64,000 nt of DNA, taken from Saprospiraceae bacterium. Its GTDB lineage: Bacteria > Bacteroidota > Bacteroidia > Chitinophagales > Saprospiraceae. Shown here piece by piece: positions 25,350 to 34,325 of this stretch. The stretch is from assembly GCA_016717265.1 (NCBI GenBank), contig JADKFX010000001.1:620001-684000 (forward strand), written 5' to 3'. The position numbers and the translations under genes were made by a program. The notes under the pieces were generated by a model. That model did not search any database. It saw only the letters and a list, made by a program, of their open reading frames with translations, and had not been told where the DNA came from. Position 1 is the first letter of the stretch; each line of letters opens with the position of its first letter.

Positions 25350-25592
25350 CTATTGACCTGGATACTTTCTGATTTGGTCTTTAATTTGGTCTGCCAAATG
25401 TCCCGTTCTTGTAGATTTGTGAAGGTTCACTCTTAATTTTTCTCTGATATTCTTTTCTTTCAAAAAAGATTGTTGACCAGCAGGATCCTGTTTTAATTGA
25501 GAAAGGAATTCTTGTTCGTCCTCTGTATTCAATTGATGGTCAAAATACTGAGCAATCTTTTTTGTAAATGCATTGTAAAAAGAATCTTCCAT
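25350..25592 (-). CDS. Small sigma-partner protein, candidate anti-sigma factor
   Basis: About 80 residues (MEDSFYNAFTKKIAQYFDHQLNTEDEQEFL...) follow directly after the ECF sigma gene with a 28-base gap. The N-terminal part (IAQYFDHQLNTEDEQEFLSQLKQDP) has the layout of a short anti-sigma domain (helix, acidic turn, helix), but the zinc-binding HxxxCxxC is absent. The position next to a sigma gene is the main evidence. The ATG at 25592 is preferred over an upstream in-frame TTG at 25619, because the latter would overlap the sigma gene. Confidence 0.55.
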   Translation of the reverse strand: MEDSFYNAFTKKIAQYFDHQLNTEDEQEFLSQLKQDPAGQQSFLKEKNIREKLRVNLHKSTRTGHLADQIKDQIRKYPGQ

Positions 25593-25620
25593 AATCAATG
25601 ATTTAATAACGAATAACAAA

Positions 25621-26223
25621 TTACTCTTCTTCCGGAGACGATTTCGATTTATCGCCTCGCTTATCTTTATATCCTATTGAAGAAGCATAGGTTTTTAACT
25701 TTTCCTTTAACATATTCCGGGCTCTAAAAAGCCTGGAACGCACAGTACCAATTGGAATTTCCGTTATTTTAGCAATTTCTTCATAACTAAAGCCTTCAAT
25801 ATCACAAAGCCAAATAACCGTCCGGAAATCTTCTTGTAGGGAGTTCAAGGCTATTGAAACCTCGTCACCTATCATATTATCAAAGATCTCCTCTCTTAAA
25901 TCAAAATAACTACTTATCTGCCCATCCTCTTCTTCCTGATAGACAGCAACCTCATCGTAATCAACTTTAACAGGTTTCTTACTTTCCTTCCTGTATTGGT
26001 TGATATAGGCATTTTTCAATATCTTAAACAACCAAGCCTTCGCATTAGTTCCCTCCTCGTACTTATCAATAAAACGAAATGCTTTTAAAAAGGTCTCTTG
26101 TACCAGGTCATCTGCATCATCCTCATTGTAAGTAAGGTGAAAAGCAAAACTATGCAAAGCTTCTAAATGGGGCAAAAACTCTTTTTCAAAACGTTCCTGC
26201 TCTGGATTCTGATGGGCTGCCAT
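25621..26223 (-). CDS. ECF RNA polymerase sigma factor
   Basis: This 200-residue sigma-70 family protein has region 2 (NEDDADDLVQETFLKAFRF...GTNAKAWLFKILKNAYIN), which binds core polymerase and the -10-like element. It also has region 4 (IEGFSYEEIAKITEIPIGTVRSRLFRARNML), a helix-turn-helix that reads the upstream element. Regions 1 and 3 are absent, as expected for an ECF member. The final ~20 residues are highly charged. It is followed by a candidate anti-sigma gene with a 28-base gap, a standard regulator arrangement. The regulated genes are unknown. Confidence 0.92.
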   Translation of the reverse strand: MAAHQNPEQERFEKEFLPHLEALHSFAFHLTYNEDDADDLVQETFLKAFRFIDKYEEGTNAKAWLFKILKNAYINQYRKESKKPVKVDYDEVAVYQEEEDGQISSYFDLREEIFDNMIGDEVSIALNSLQEDFRTVIWLCDIEGFSYEEIAKITEIPIGTVRSRLFRARNMLKEKLKTYASSIGYKDKRGDKSKSSPEEE

Positions 26224-26455
26224 TCAATTAATAAATGCACAAAGTAAATAAAAAAAATTGCCAATAACTTAAAAATTGTACTAATTTTAAATCTAGCTCC
26301 AAATTAAAAAATGGAAAAATAAAGCGTTTAATCGCTGTCTATCGAAAAAATAAAATTCCAGAATAGAACCTTCGTTATATAAACAAAATAGTATTAAATC
26401 AAAAATATTTACACGGACTAATGTGCTAATAATAAACTTTACAATCATTTTTAAA

Positions 26456-27460
26456 ATGAAAAAAACTCCTATAATTCTCCTTCTCACTTTAATAACTCAA
26501 ACCATTGCAATCGCAAATATCCATTTAGAACAAGATATAGAGTTAGGAAATGTACACTGGTTAAGAGATATGAATTTAGCTATAGAAAAATCCAAAGCTG
26601 AAAAAAAACCTATTTTAATATTATTCCAGGAAGTCCCCGGATGCAGTACTTGTAAGAATTATGGATCAGACATTCTAAGTCATCCATTAATCGTAGAAGC
26701 TATTGAAACTTATTTCATTCCTTTATGCATTCACAATAATAAAAGTGGAAAAGATCGACTTGCGCTTGAGTATTTTAATGAACCTAGTTGGAATAATCCA
26801 GTAATCCGTGTTGTAAATGATAATTTAAAACCTATAACCGGTAGATTAAGCGGCAACTATAGTGCCTATGGACTGGTAGAAAAAATCATAGCTTCACTGA
26901 TTACATTAGATATCAAAATTCCTGAATATTTAGTACTCCTTGAAGAACAAACTAAAGCGGAATATTTTGGAATTGAAGAAATTACACTGGGTATGTATTG
27001 CTTTTGGTCTGGAGAAAAAACATATGGCAAACTAAAAGGAGTTATCGCTACCAATGCTGGCTATATGAACGGTTCAGAAGTTGTCCAAATTCAATTTAAT
27101 CCTAACATAATTCCACTTCAAGAGTTATTACACATTGGTAAAATCAACAAAACTGCAGATAAATTATTCTCACAAAATAAAAATGATAAACAATATGATA
27201 TTCCAATCTACAAACCAGGAATCTTTAAACTGGATCCGGAAACAAAATATTATTTACAACAGACTCCGTATAAATTTATTCCTATGACTCCTTTGCAAGC
27301 CACCCGGATAAATAGCCTGCTTTCTGAGGGTAAATCTTGCGAGTTGTTTTTATCGCCAAGACAACGACATCGATATGCTCAAATACTAAAACTGAATAAA
27401 ACGAATTTAAAAAATCAAATTGGAAAAAATATATCCCTGGCATGGTATGAAAATAAATAA
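26456..27460 (+). CDS. Thioredoxin-fold protein with MsrA-like second domain
   Basis: This 334-residue exported protein has a signal peptide (KTPIILLLTLITQTIAIA). The first domain (about 35-150) is thioredoxin-like with a VPGCSTC active site (Cys63, Cys66), resembling the VPGUxxT thioredoxin-like (seleno)protein group with Cys in place of selenocysteine. A second domain around 175-230 (GMYCFWSGEKTYGKLKGV...GYMNGSEVVQIQFNP) follows the MsrA catalytic signature with Cys182, but lacks the usual G-H-A-E loop. It may be a periplasmic redox or methionine-sulfoxide repair protein; the MsrA likeness is inferred. ATG at 26456 is preferred over GTG at 26423. Confidence 0.68.
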   Translation: MKKTPIILLLTLITQTIAIANIHLEQDIELGNVHWLRDMNLAIEKSKAEKKPILILFQEVPGCSTCKNYGSDILSHPLIVEAIETYFIPLCIHNNKSGKDRLALEYFNEPSWNNPVIRVVNDNLKPITGRLSGNYSAYGLVEKIIASLITLDIKIPEYLVLLEEQTKAEYFGIEEITLGMYCFWSGEKTYGKLKGVIATNAGYMNGSEVVQIQFNPNIIPLQELLHIGKINKTADKLFSQNKNDKQYDIPIYKPGIFKLDPETKYYLQQTPYKFIPMTPLQATRINSLLSEGKSCELFLSPRQRHRYAQILKLNKTNLKNQIGKNISLAWYENK

Positions 27461-27494
27461 AAAGATACTTTAAATAACAAAAGCCAGGCTTGGC

Positions 27495-27502
27495 TATCTT
27501 TG
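27495..27502 (+). promoter_or_regulatory. -7 element of mtaB
   Basis: TATCTTTG fits TAnnTTTG exactly, 16 bases upstream of the mtaB ATG, implying a very short leader. A small AGCCA/TGGCT hairpin (27482-27495) overlaps its upstream edge. No TTG is found at the expected spacing. Confidence 0.4.
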
Positions 27503-27518
27503 CACAATACAATATTAA

Positions 27519-28865
27519 ATGGCTACACCACGCACTGTTGCATTTCAAACTCTTGGCTGCAAACTTAATTTTTCAGAAACTTCATCTCTTGGAAAGTTAT
27601 TTGCAAATGCAGGTTATCAAGAAGTAACATTCGATAGTCCCAGTGATCTATACATTATAAATACCTGTTCAGTTACGGATGAAGCGGATAAAAAATGTAG
27701 AAAAGCAGTTCGGACAGCTATCCGCCAAAATGCACAAGCACAAATAATTGTAGTAGGTTGTTATGCACAATTAAAACCAAAAGAAATTGCATCGATACCC
27801 GGTGTAAATATGGTATTAGGAGCTTCCGAAAAATTTAAAATTCTCGATTACATCCATAAAAGAGATTTTGACTCCCCGCATGCCGTAATATACTCCAATG
27901 AAATATCCAGTTTAAATGAATTTGTTCCAGCGTATTCTATCGATGACAGAACGCGGAGTTTTTTAAAAATTCAAGATGGATGTGATTACAAATGCAGCTT
28001 TTGCACTATTCCACTGGCAAGAGGAAAATCAAGAAGTGGAACCGTACAATCCATTGTTGAAACAGCCGAGGAATTGCTTCAGAAAGGCGTTAAAGAAATT
28101 GTACTAACAGGTGTTAATATCGGTGATTTTGGAAATGGAACCGATGTTTTAGAAGGAAAAACAGTCAAAAAACAAGCACTTTTTTTAGATTTAATAAAGG
28201 CACTTGACAAAATAGAAAAGCCCTGTCGATTTAGAATCTCATCCATCGAACCAAATTTATGTTCATCTGAAATTATTGATTTTGTAGCACAATCAAACCA
28301 TTTTATGCCGCATTTTCATATGCCGCTACAGTCGGGTGATAATGAAATTCTTTCCTCCATGAGAAGAAGATATAAACGCGAATTATATGAAGAGCGCGTA
28401 CGTTATATTAAAACCAAAATACCACATGCTTGTATTGGTGCAGATGTTATTGTTGGTTTTCCTGGAGAACAATTAAGACATTTTCAAAACACTTACCAAT
28501 TTATAAACCAATTAGATATAAGTTACCTTCATGTATTCACCTATTCTGAAAGAAATAATACCGCCGCAATCCATTTTACGGATTCTGTAAATCCGAATGA
28601 ACGCCATCAAAGGTCACATCAACTTAGAATACTTTCAGAAAAAAAGAAACGTTCATTTTATGAACAATTTGAAAATAGCAGACAAGAAATCTTAGTAGAA
28701 AATAAAATTGAAAATGGAAAATTAAGCGGTTTTTCAAAAAATTATTTACGGGTTGAAGTTGAAAATAAACCTGGCTATATAAACCAAACACTTTCTGTTC
28801 AACTAGATAAATTAAATCCCGAATTAAGATTTAATGCAAGCATTTTAGAAACGCAAAAACATTAA
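27519..28865 (+). CDS. mtaB: tRNA ct6A37 methylthiotransferase MtaB
   Basis: This 448-residue radical-SAM enzyme adds a methylthio group to the t6A at position 37 of ANN-decoding tRNAs. The radical-SAM cluster motif is CDYKCSFC (CxxxCxxC). The N-terminal UPF0004 domain has GCKLNFSET, ...NTCSVTDEADKKC and GCYAQ, which bind the second cluster, and a C-terminal TRAM-like domain is present. The MtaB subgroup is inferred from the opening FQTLGCKLNFSE, shared with MtaB rather than MiaB (which starts YGCQMN). It overlaps by 4 bases the stop of the convergent barrel gene. Confidence 0.9.
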   Translation: MATPRTVAFQTLGCKLNFSETSSLGKLFANAGYQEVTFDSPSDLYIINTCSVTDEADKKCRKAVRTAIRQNAQAQIIVVGCYAQLKPKEIASIPGVNMVLGASEKFKILDYIHKRDFDSPHAVIYSNEISSLNEFVPAYSIDDRTRSFLKIQDGCDYKCSFCTIPLARGKSRSGTVQSIVETAEELLQKGVKEIVLTGVNIGDFGNGTDVLEGKTVKKQALFLDLIKALDKIEKPCRFRISSIEPNLCSSEIIDFVAQSNHFMPHFHMPLQSGDNEILSSMRRRYKRELYEERVRYIKTKIPHACIGADVIVGFPGEQLRHFQNTYQFINQLDISYLHVFTYSERNNTAAIHFTDSVNPNERHQRSHQLRILSEKKKRSFYEQFENSRQEILVENKIENGKLSGFSKNYLRVEVENKPGYINQTLSVQLDKLNPELRFNASILETQKH

Positions 28866-29428
28866 AATAAAAACCCTGCACTTAGGTAAATATAATCCGA
28901 TTTATAGCCTAAATTTTTATATAATTCTGACAATCCTTTTTCAAAATTAAAATCTATTACCAAGGGTCCCAAATCTATTCCTGCCCCTATCAAAGCGCCA
29001 ATTTGAGTATCTGTCATGGTATCATGATCTAAGAAAAAGTCATTATCCTGTATAGAAACCAAGTAACTAAATTGAAAACCACCCAATATCCGAAAAACAA
29101 AATTTTCAGTTTTAATTAGCCGAAGTCCTAATTGCGCTGGTACTTTTAAAAAATATGCTGATGGAATCTCACTAAATGGATTTACTACATTTTCTGAATG
29201 CAATTTAACTTTATGCAACTCTATTCCAGGTCTAAAATACCATTTATTACTTCCAAAACGACCATTTAAGCCACCATGAAACCCACTAATTAACTCTCCT
29301 GAAGGATTTGTGGCCGGATTATCCGTAAATGCCATTGTTAAGCCAACAGAAATTGTTAATCCACTTTGACAATTAACCGGACTTAAAACGGAAAGAAAAA
29401 CAGATAAGAATAATATTAAGGCTTTCAT
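28862..29428 (-). CDS. PorT-like outer-membrane beta-barrel protein
   Basis: About 188 residues with a signal peptide (ALILFLSVFLSVLSPVNCQS) and an alternating strand pattern typical of the PorT/OMP_b-brl_2 families (GLNGRFGSNKWYFRPGIELHKV, FKVPAQLGLRL, FRILGGFQFSYLV). It ends with the barrel-type terminus YLSAGFLF. It should sit in the outer membrane; no function is assignable. ATG at 29428 (MKALILF) is preferred to 29464, because it opens the signal peptide directly. Its 3' end overlaps the stop of mtaB by 4 bases. Confidence 0.7.
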   Translation of the reverse strand: MKALILFLSVFLSVLSPVNCQSGLTISVGLTMAFTDNPATNPSGELISGFHGGLNGRFGSNKWYFRPGIELHKVKLHSENVVNPFSEIPSAYFLKVPAQLGLRLIKTENFVFRILGGFQFSYLVSIQDNDFFLDHDTMTDTQIGALIGAGIDLGPLVIDFNFEKGLSELYKNLGYKSDYIYLSAGFLF

Positions 29429-29527
29429 GAAATTGTAAATTAGAAAAAGACTACTTTTATGCACACAAATATAAAGATAGCATCCGATATATTAAAATAT
29501 TTTATAATTTGACTATTTCATAATTTT

Positions 29528-30685
29528 ATGTGGCCAGACTTTTCTTACATACTTCATAGTTTAATTGGAACAGATCCAGATAATGCCTTTTCTGTTATTA
29601 AAACATTTGGTTTGTTCTTAGGAATTGCATTTATCGCAAGCGCCAGTCTATTACATCTGGAATTTATTAGAAAAGAATCCCAAGGCTTAATAAAAGGGAG
29701 ACTAGAAAAAATTATAATTTATAAACCCCTTGACTTTCGTGAAATCCTTCTTCAGTCTTTAATTAATTTTATTTTAGCATTTAAAGTTGCGTATATCTTT
29801 AATCATTTTGATGCATTCAAAAATGACCCTGCAGCAATACTTTTTTCTACAAAAGGAAATTTTCTTTCTGGTTTGATACTTTTTGTAATAACTGCAATAT
29901 GGTATTATTATAAAATGACGAAAGAAACAGAAAAAGAAATAATAACAAAAGAAGTATTTATTAATCCGCAGGAACGCGTTACGAATATAACCTTTGTAGC
30001 CGCTATCTATGGCCTTATTGGTTCTAAACTTTTTTCTGTTTTAGAAAATTTCAATTCCTTTATTAAAGATCCTATTGGAGAGTTTTTTTCAGGAAGTGGT
30101 TTAACTATTTATGGCGGTTTGATACTTGCTTTTATTATGGTTACCAGATATGTCAAATCAAAAGGAATCCGTCCTCTTCATATGATGGATGCGGCAGCTC
30201 CATCTCTGATGATAGGCTATTGTGTGGGTCGTATGGGTTGTCATTTTTCAGGCGATGGGGATTGGGGAATCTTAAATGAAACCAGTAAACCAGGCTGGTT
30301 TATTTTACCTGATAGTTGGTGGGCCTATTCGTATCCTCATAATGTATTAAATGAAGGTAAAGCAATTGCAAATTGCACCTGGAAATATTGCAATGAATTA
30401 GTCCCGAGTGTATATCCAACACCACTTTATGAAATTCTGCTTGCCGGATTCATAACGCTCATTTTATGGAATTTAAGAACCCGCATTCATAGAGCCGGTG
30501 TCCTATTTTTTGTATATTGTTTACTGAATGGAATAGAACGGTTTTTTATTGAGTTTATTCGCGTAAATCCTAGATATGATATCGGCGGTTTGCATTTATC
30601 ACTGTCTCAGTTTATCGCTCTTTCTCTGATTGCAATAGGCATTATAGGCAGTTGGTTTTATTGGAAGAAAAATATTAGAGATTGA
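29528..30685 (+). CDS. lgt: Prolipoprotein diacylglyceryl transferase
   Basis: This 385-residue inner-membrane enzyme transfers a diacylglyceryl group from phosphatidylglycerol to the lipobox cysteine of prolipoproteins. It has about seven hydrophobic segments and the Lgt signature CVGRMGCHFSGDGDWG (GRxGCxxxGD). Essential residues recur in LYEILLAG and GIERFFIEFIR. It supports lipoproteins such as GldD and the large lipoprotein above. It starts a plus-strand run (lgt, mutY, ssb, gldE, gldD) with 18 bases before mutY. Confidence 0.92.
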   Translation: MWPDFSYILHSLIGTDPDNAFSVIKTFGLFLGIAFIASASLLHLEFIRKESQGLIKGRLEKIIIYKPLDFREILLQSLINFILAFKVAYIFNHFDAFKNDPAAILFSTKGNFLSGLILFVITAIWYYYKMTKETEKEIITKEVFINPQERVTNITFVAAIYGLIGSKLFSVLENFNSFIKDPIGEFFSGSGLTIYGGLILAFIMVTRYVKSKGIRPLHMMDAAAPSLMIGYCVGRMGCHFSGDGDWGILNETSKPGWFILPDSWWAYSYPHNVLNEGKAIANCTWKYCNELVPSVYPTPLYEILLAGFITLILWNLRTRIHRAGVLFFVYCLLNGIERFFIEFIRVNPRYDIGGLHLSLSQFIALSLIAIGIIGSWFYWKKNIRD

Positions 30686-30703
30686 TATTTTTATGCATTT
30701 AAG

Positions 30704-31798
30704 ATGCATCCATTAAACATGCTTAGCCCCTCCCTTTTCTCCCGAAAATTAATTAAATGGTCGCTTGAGAATCCGAGAAATTACCCTTGGATCGGTGAGC
30801 AGAATCCTTATAAAATTTGGATTTCTGAAATTATTTTACAACAAACAAGATCCGAACAAGGCAAGTCCTATTATCTAAATTTTATTAAAAAATTTCCAGA
30901 TATTAAAACCTTAGCAAATGCTTCTGAAGATGAAGTGTTACAGGCTTGGGAAGGATTAGGTTATTATACACGTGCCCGCAATTTACATATTGCAGCTAAA
31001 ACCATAAATTCGACAAACAATGGACAATTTCCTAAAAATTATGAAACCATAAAATCACTGAAAGGTATTGGTGATTATACCGCAGCAGCAATAAGCAGCT
31101 TTGCATACAACCTACCATATCCTGTAATTGATGGAAATGTTATTCGTGTCTTTTCAAGAATTCTCGGAATATTTACAACTATTGAAACTGCATCTGGTAA
31201 AAAGTTCTTTACTGAAATCGCAAATAAATACTTACATAAATCCAAAGCTGCTATTTACAATCAAGCCATTATGAATTTTGGAGCGATCCAATGCAAACCT
31301 CAAAATCCTCTTTGTGAAACTTGTATCTTTTTAAAAACTTGTTTCGCATATAATAACCAGCAAATTCAAAATTTACCAGCTAAAAAGAAAAAAATTCAAA
31401 TAAGAAAAAGATTTTTTCATTATTTTATAATTAGAAACAAGAAAGGAGAATTCGCATTACAAAAACGAATTAAAAAAGATATTTGGAAACATTTATATGA
31501 ACCTCCAATGCTCGAAACCAATAAAAATATAAGTTTAAATTCTATTGAAAAAAATAAGGACTTTATTAACTTATTTGAATCTAATAATATCGTTAAATTC
31601 CAATTGGTAGCTAAAAATAAACAGAAACTTAGCCACCAGGAATTGTTTATAAAAATATATATACCTTTAATAGACAAACAAGTATTTAAAATAAAGCCCG
31701 GTTTTTCCTTTGTAAAGCCAAAAAACTTGGTCAATTTTGCTTTACCAATGTCAATTGGCTCATTTTTAGAGAAGTTTAATCAAAATAACATATGTTAA
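30704..31798 (+). CDS. mutY: A/G-specific adenine glycosylase
   Basis: This 364-residue DNA-repair enzyme removes adenine mispaired with 8-oxoguanine. It has the helix-hairpin-helix and catalytic region (SLKGIGDYTAAAISSFAYNLPYPVIDGNV, with Asp in the VIDGNV motif). The [4Fe-4S] motif is C-x6-C-x2-C-x5-C (CKPQNPLCETCIFLKTC). A Nudix-like C-terminal domain of ~110 residues for 8-oxoG recognition follows. The N-terminal WSLENPRNYPWIGEQNPYKIWISE block matches the family. Its stop overlaps the ssb start by 7 bases, indicating co-translation. Confidence 0.94.
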   Translation: MHPLNMLSPSLFSRKLIKWSLENPRNYPWIGEQNPYKIWISEIILQQTRSEQGKSYYLNFIKKFPDIKTLANASEDEVLQAWEGLGYYTRARNLHIAAKTINSTNNGQFPKNYETIKSLKGIGDYTAAAISSFAYNLPYPVIDGNVIRVFSRILGIFTTIETASGKKFFTEIANKYLHKSKAAIYNQAIMNFGAIQCKPQNPLCETCIFLKTCFAYNNQQIQNLPAKKKKIQIRKRFFHYFIIRNKKGEFALQKRIKKDIWKHLYEPPMLETNKNISLNSIEKNKDFINLFESNNIVKFQLVAKNKQKLSHQELFIKIYIPLIDKQVFKIKPGFSFVKPKNLVNFALPMSIGSFLEKFNQNNIC

Positions 31799-32223
31799 AT
31801 AAAGTTACACTCATCGGTAATCTTGGAAAAGACCCAGAAATTCGGGCTCTCGAAAGTGGCGTAAGCAGGGCAAATTTTACCTTAGCTACAAATGAAAGCT
31901 ATAAAGACAGAAATGGAGCCTGGCAAAAAAGTACAGAATGGCATGACATTGTAATGTGGAGATCTATGGCCGAAAGAGCTAAAGTTCTTAAAAAAGGAAT
32001 GTTAGTTTATTTAGAAGGCAAGCTTACACATAGAAAGTGGACCGACAAAGAAGGTAGAGATCATTATTCTACAGAGATCACAGCAGATGTGTTACGAATT
32101 TTAGAAAAGAGAGAATACACCGCTGGAGTTGGTTCAAATACAAATTCTCCTTCAGAAGAGAAAAAATATGAAAGCCCAAATATCGAAACTGCAGAATTAG
32201 CAGATGACGATCTTCCGTTTTAG
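31792..32223 (+). CDS. ssb: Single-stranded DNA-binding protein
   Basis: This 143-residue OB-fold protein begins MLNKVTLIGNLGKDPEIRALESG and carries the aromatic DNA contacts (W in STEWHDIVMW, Y in LVYLEGKLTHRKW). It ends with the acidic tail DDDLPF that recruits repair and replication partners. The short length is normal for Bacteroidota. It overlaps mutY and precedes gldE with a 24-base gap to the preferred gldE start, the typical mutY-ssb-gldE order. Confidence 0.95.
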   Translation: MLNKVTLIGNLGKDPEIRALESGVSRANFTLATNESYKDRNGAWQKSTEWHDIVMWRSMAERAKVLKKGMLVYLEGKLTHRKWTDKEGRDHYSTEITADVLRILEKREYTAGVGSNTNSPSEEKKYESPNIETAELADDDLPF

Positions 32224-32247
32224 TTTAGTTGACTTATCTTGTGTTTC

Positions 32248-33651
32248 GTGGAATCAGATCCTTATTTACATTCAAGCTTTACCCTACTTAGTAATTTCTT
32301 ATTATTTATTGTCTGGAACGACTTCTATTATCTTTTAACTTTAGTTTTATTACTTCTTTGTTCGGGTTTGTTTTCAGGTTCTGAGATTGCAATGTTTTCA
32401 TTAAGTCATGATGATTTAGAAGAAATACAAGAACACGATACTCCACAGATTTCTGCACTTACATACCTTAAAAGTCATACTAAAAGACTGCTTGCATTAA
32501 TATTAATATGCAATACATTTGTAAATATTGGAATTGCGCTCGTCGTTGAACAAATTTTAGAGCATTGGTTGCCTGTTGAAAAATCTCTAGCGTGGTCTGA
32601 TCAAATAATTTCCTGGTTTTCAATCTTTAGTTTCTCTCGCGAACAATTAGCTAGTTTTCTATATTTTCTTATCGCTGTGGTTGGGGCAACCACCTTGATC
32701 TTGTTTTTTGGAGAAGTCATGCCAAAAATATATGGCCGCTTAAATACTCGAAAATTAGCATTAGCAATGGCAATCCCACTGCGACTTCTTGATTTTGTTT
32801 TCAGCCCCTTAACATCCGTTATGGTTGGTATGACAAATCGCTTTGAGAAAAGACTTCTGGAGCGAAAAGTTGGCTTACAATCCACCTCAAAAGAAGATCT
32901 TGATACTGCAATAGACCTTGCTGTGAGTGATGATGCAGAATCTGGTAAACAAGTAGATATATTAAAAGGAATTATAAAATTTAATGATGTTTCTACCAAA
33001 CAAGTCATGACACCCAGAACACAGGTTTATGGACTAGACTTTAATTCATCATTTTCTCAAATCATTACTGTGGTACAGGAAAATGGGTTCTCAAGACTCC
33101 CTGTCTATAATGGAGATTTTGATCAGATAACTGGAATTCTATATGCAAAGGATTTAATCGGCCATTTGGATGAAGCCGAAGATTTTGAATGGCAAACTTT
33201 GATTCGAACGAATTTATTATACGTGCCTGAATCACGAAAAATAAATGAAATACTAAATGACTTCAGAGAACAACACGTTCACATGGCATTTGTAGTTGAT
33301 GAATATGGAGGAACAAATGGTATTGTAACATTAGAAGATATCATGGAAGAAATTGTAGGAGAAATTAAAGATGAATTTGATGAACAACATGAATTAAATT
33401 ATAGTAAAATTGATTCCCATAATTATATTTTTGATGGAAAAACTTTAATCAATGACATGTGTCGGGTACTTGGTATTGATATTTTCAGATTTGATGATGC
33501 CCGGGGTAACGCTGATTCTATTGCAGGTCTATTGCTAGAACATTCTGGCGAAATGCCTAGAAAAGATCAGGAGATGACAATTGAAGATCTAAAATTTAAA
33601 GTTATTTCCGTCAATAAAAGAAGAATCGAACAAATTAAGATTACTATTTAA
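32248..33651 (+). CDS. gldE: Gliding-motility-associated CNNM/CorC protein GldE
   Basis: This ~467-residue protein has an N-terminal DUF21/CNNM membrane domain with four hydrophobic segments. It has two CBS domains (about 215-340; VMTPRTQVYGLDFNS and HVHMAFVVDEYGGTNGIVTLEDIMEEIVGEIKDE) and a CorC_HlyC domain at the C-terminus. The mutY-ssb-gldE-gldD order identifies it as GldE, which partners GldD in T9SS/gliding function. The CNNM family transports divalent cations. GTG at 32248 (MESDPYLHSSFTLLS) is preferred to TTG at 32239, because GldE proteins open with an M-D-P-like stretch. The gldD start lies 3 bases after its stop. Confidence 0.88.
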   Translation: MESDPYLHSSFTLLSNFLLFIVWNDFYYLLTLVLLLLCSGLFSGSEIAMFSLSHDDLEEIQEHDTPQISALTYLKSHTKRLLALILICNTFVNIGIALVVEQILEHWLPVEKSLAWSDQIISWFSIFSFSREQLASFLYFLIAVVGATTLILFFGEVMPKIYGRLNTRKLALAMAIPLRLLDFVFSPLTSVMVGMTNRFEKRLLERKVGLQSTSKEDLDTAIDLAVSDDAESGKQVDILKGIIKFNDVSTKQVMTPRTQVYGLDFNSSFSQIITVVQENGFSRLPVYNGDFDQITGILYAKDLIGHLDEAEDFEWQTLIRTNLLYVPESRKINEILNDFREQHVHMAFVVDEYGGTNGIVTLEDIMEEIVGEIKDEFDEQHELNYSKIDSHNYIFDGKTLINDMCRVLGIDIFRFDDARGNADSIAGLLLEHSGEMPRKDQEMTIEDLKFKVISVNKRRIEQIKITI

Positions 33652-33653
33652 AT

Positions 33654-34262
33654 ATGGATAATTTCAAACCTAAGAAATATTTCTATTTAGTGTTTATTTC
33701 TCTTTTACAAATAAGTGCCTGTAAAGAGATAATTCAAACACCAAAACCAAGAATGTATCCAAAGATTACCTATCCTGAATATACGAAAGTTACATTTGAC
33801 AATACCTATTGTCCATTCAAATTCGATTTTGTTTCTTACGCTAAAATCATTAAAGACACTTCTTTCTTTGGCGAAAAACCACAAAACGAATGTTGGTTTA
33901 ATTTAGATTTAGAATGTTTTAATGGAACCATTCATTGTTCCTATTATGAAATTAACCAACCGGAAAAATTAACTAAATATATAAAAGACGCATATAAATT
34001 AGCAAGAGAGCACCAAATAAAAGCAAATTATATTGACGAAATTCCAATCTCAAAACCAAATGGAGTAACTGGCATGCTTTACAATTTAGAAGGACCTGCA
34101 GCGTCGCCTTTCCAATTTTATTTAACAGACTCCATAAAACATTTCTTCCGCGCTTCATTATACTTTAACGCTCAAACAAAACCTGATTCTATTCAACCTA
34201 TTGTTGAATTTGTAAAAAAAGATGTAATGAATATAATCAATAGTTTTCAATGGAAAAACTAG
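33654..34262 (+). CDS. gldD: Gliding-motility lipoprotein GldD
   Basis: This 202-residue lipoprotein has a lipobox ending ISACKEII (lipidated Cys near residue 23) and the GldD-style sequence PRMYPKITYPEYTKVTF, GVTGMLYNLEGPAASPFQFYLTD and DSIQPIVEFVKKDVMNIINSFQW. GldD is an outer-membrane-associated lipoprotein needed for gliding and T9SS in Flavobacterium; its mechanism is not known. It begins 3 bases after the gldE stop, as in other Bacteroidota. Presence of gldD and gldE with T9SS cargo proteins suggests the secretion system is functional here. Confidence 0.88.
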   Translation: MDNFKPKKYFYLVFISLLQISACKEIIQTPKPRMYPKITYPEYTKVTFDNTYCPFKFDFVSYAKIIKDTSFFGEKPQNECWFNLDLECFNGTIHCSYYEINQPEKLTKYIKDAYKLAREHQIKANYIDEIPISKPNGVTGMLYNLEGPAASPFQFYLTDSIKHFFRASLYFNAQTKPDSIQPIVEFVKKDVMNIINSFQWKN

Positions 34263-34325
34263 AAGCATTAAACATTCCTGTTTAAAACAAATATACATTC
34301 AAAAATTTCCAGACAATAAATGCTT

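Noticed and set aside
32601..33008. 135-residue reading frame on the minus strand
   Set aside because: It is antisense to gldE, whose conserved domains account for the sequence.
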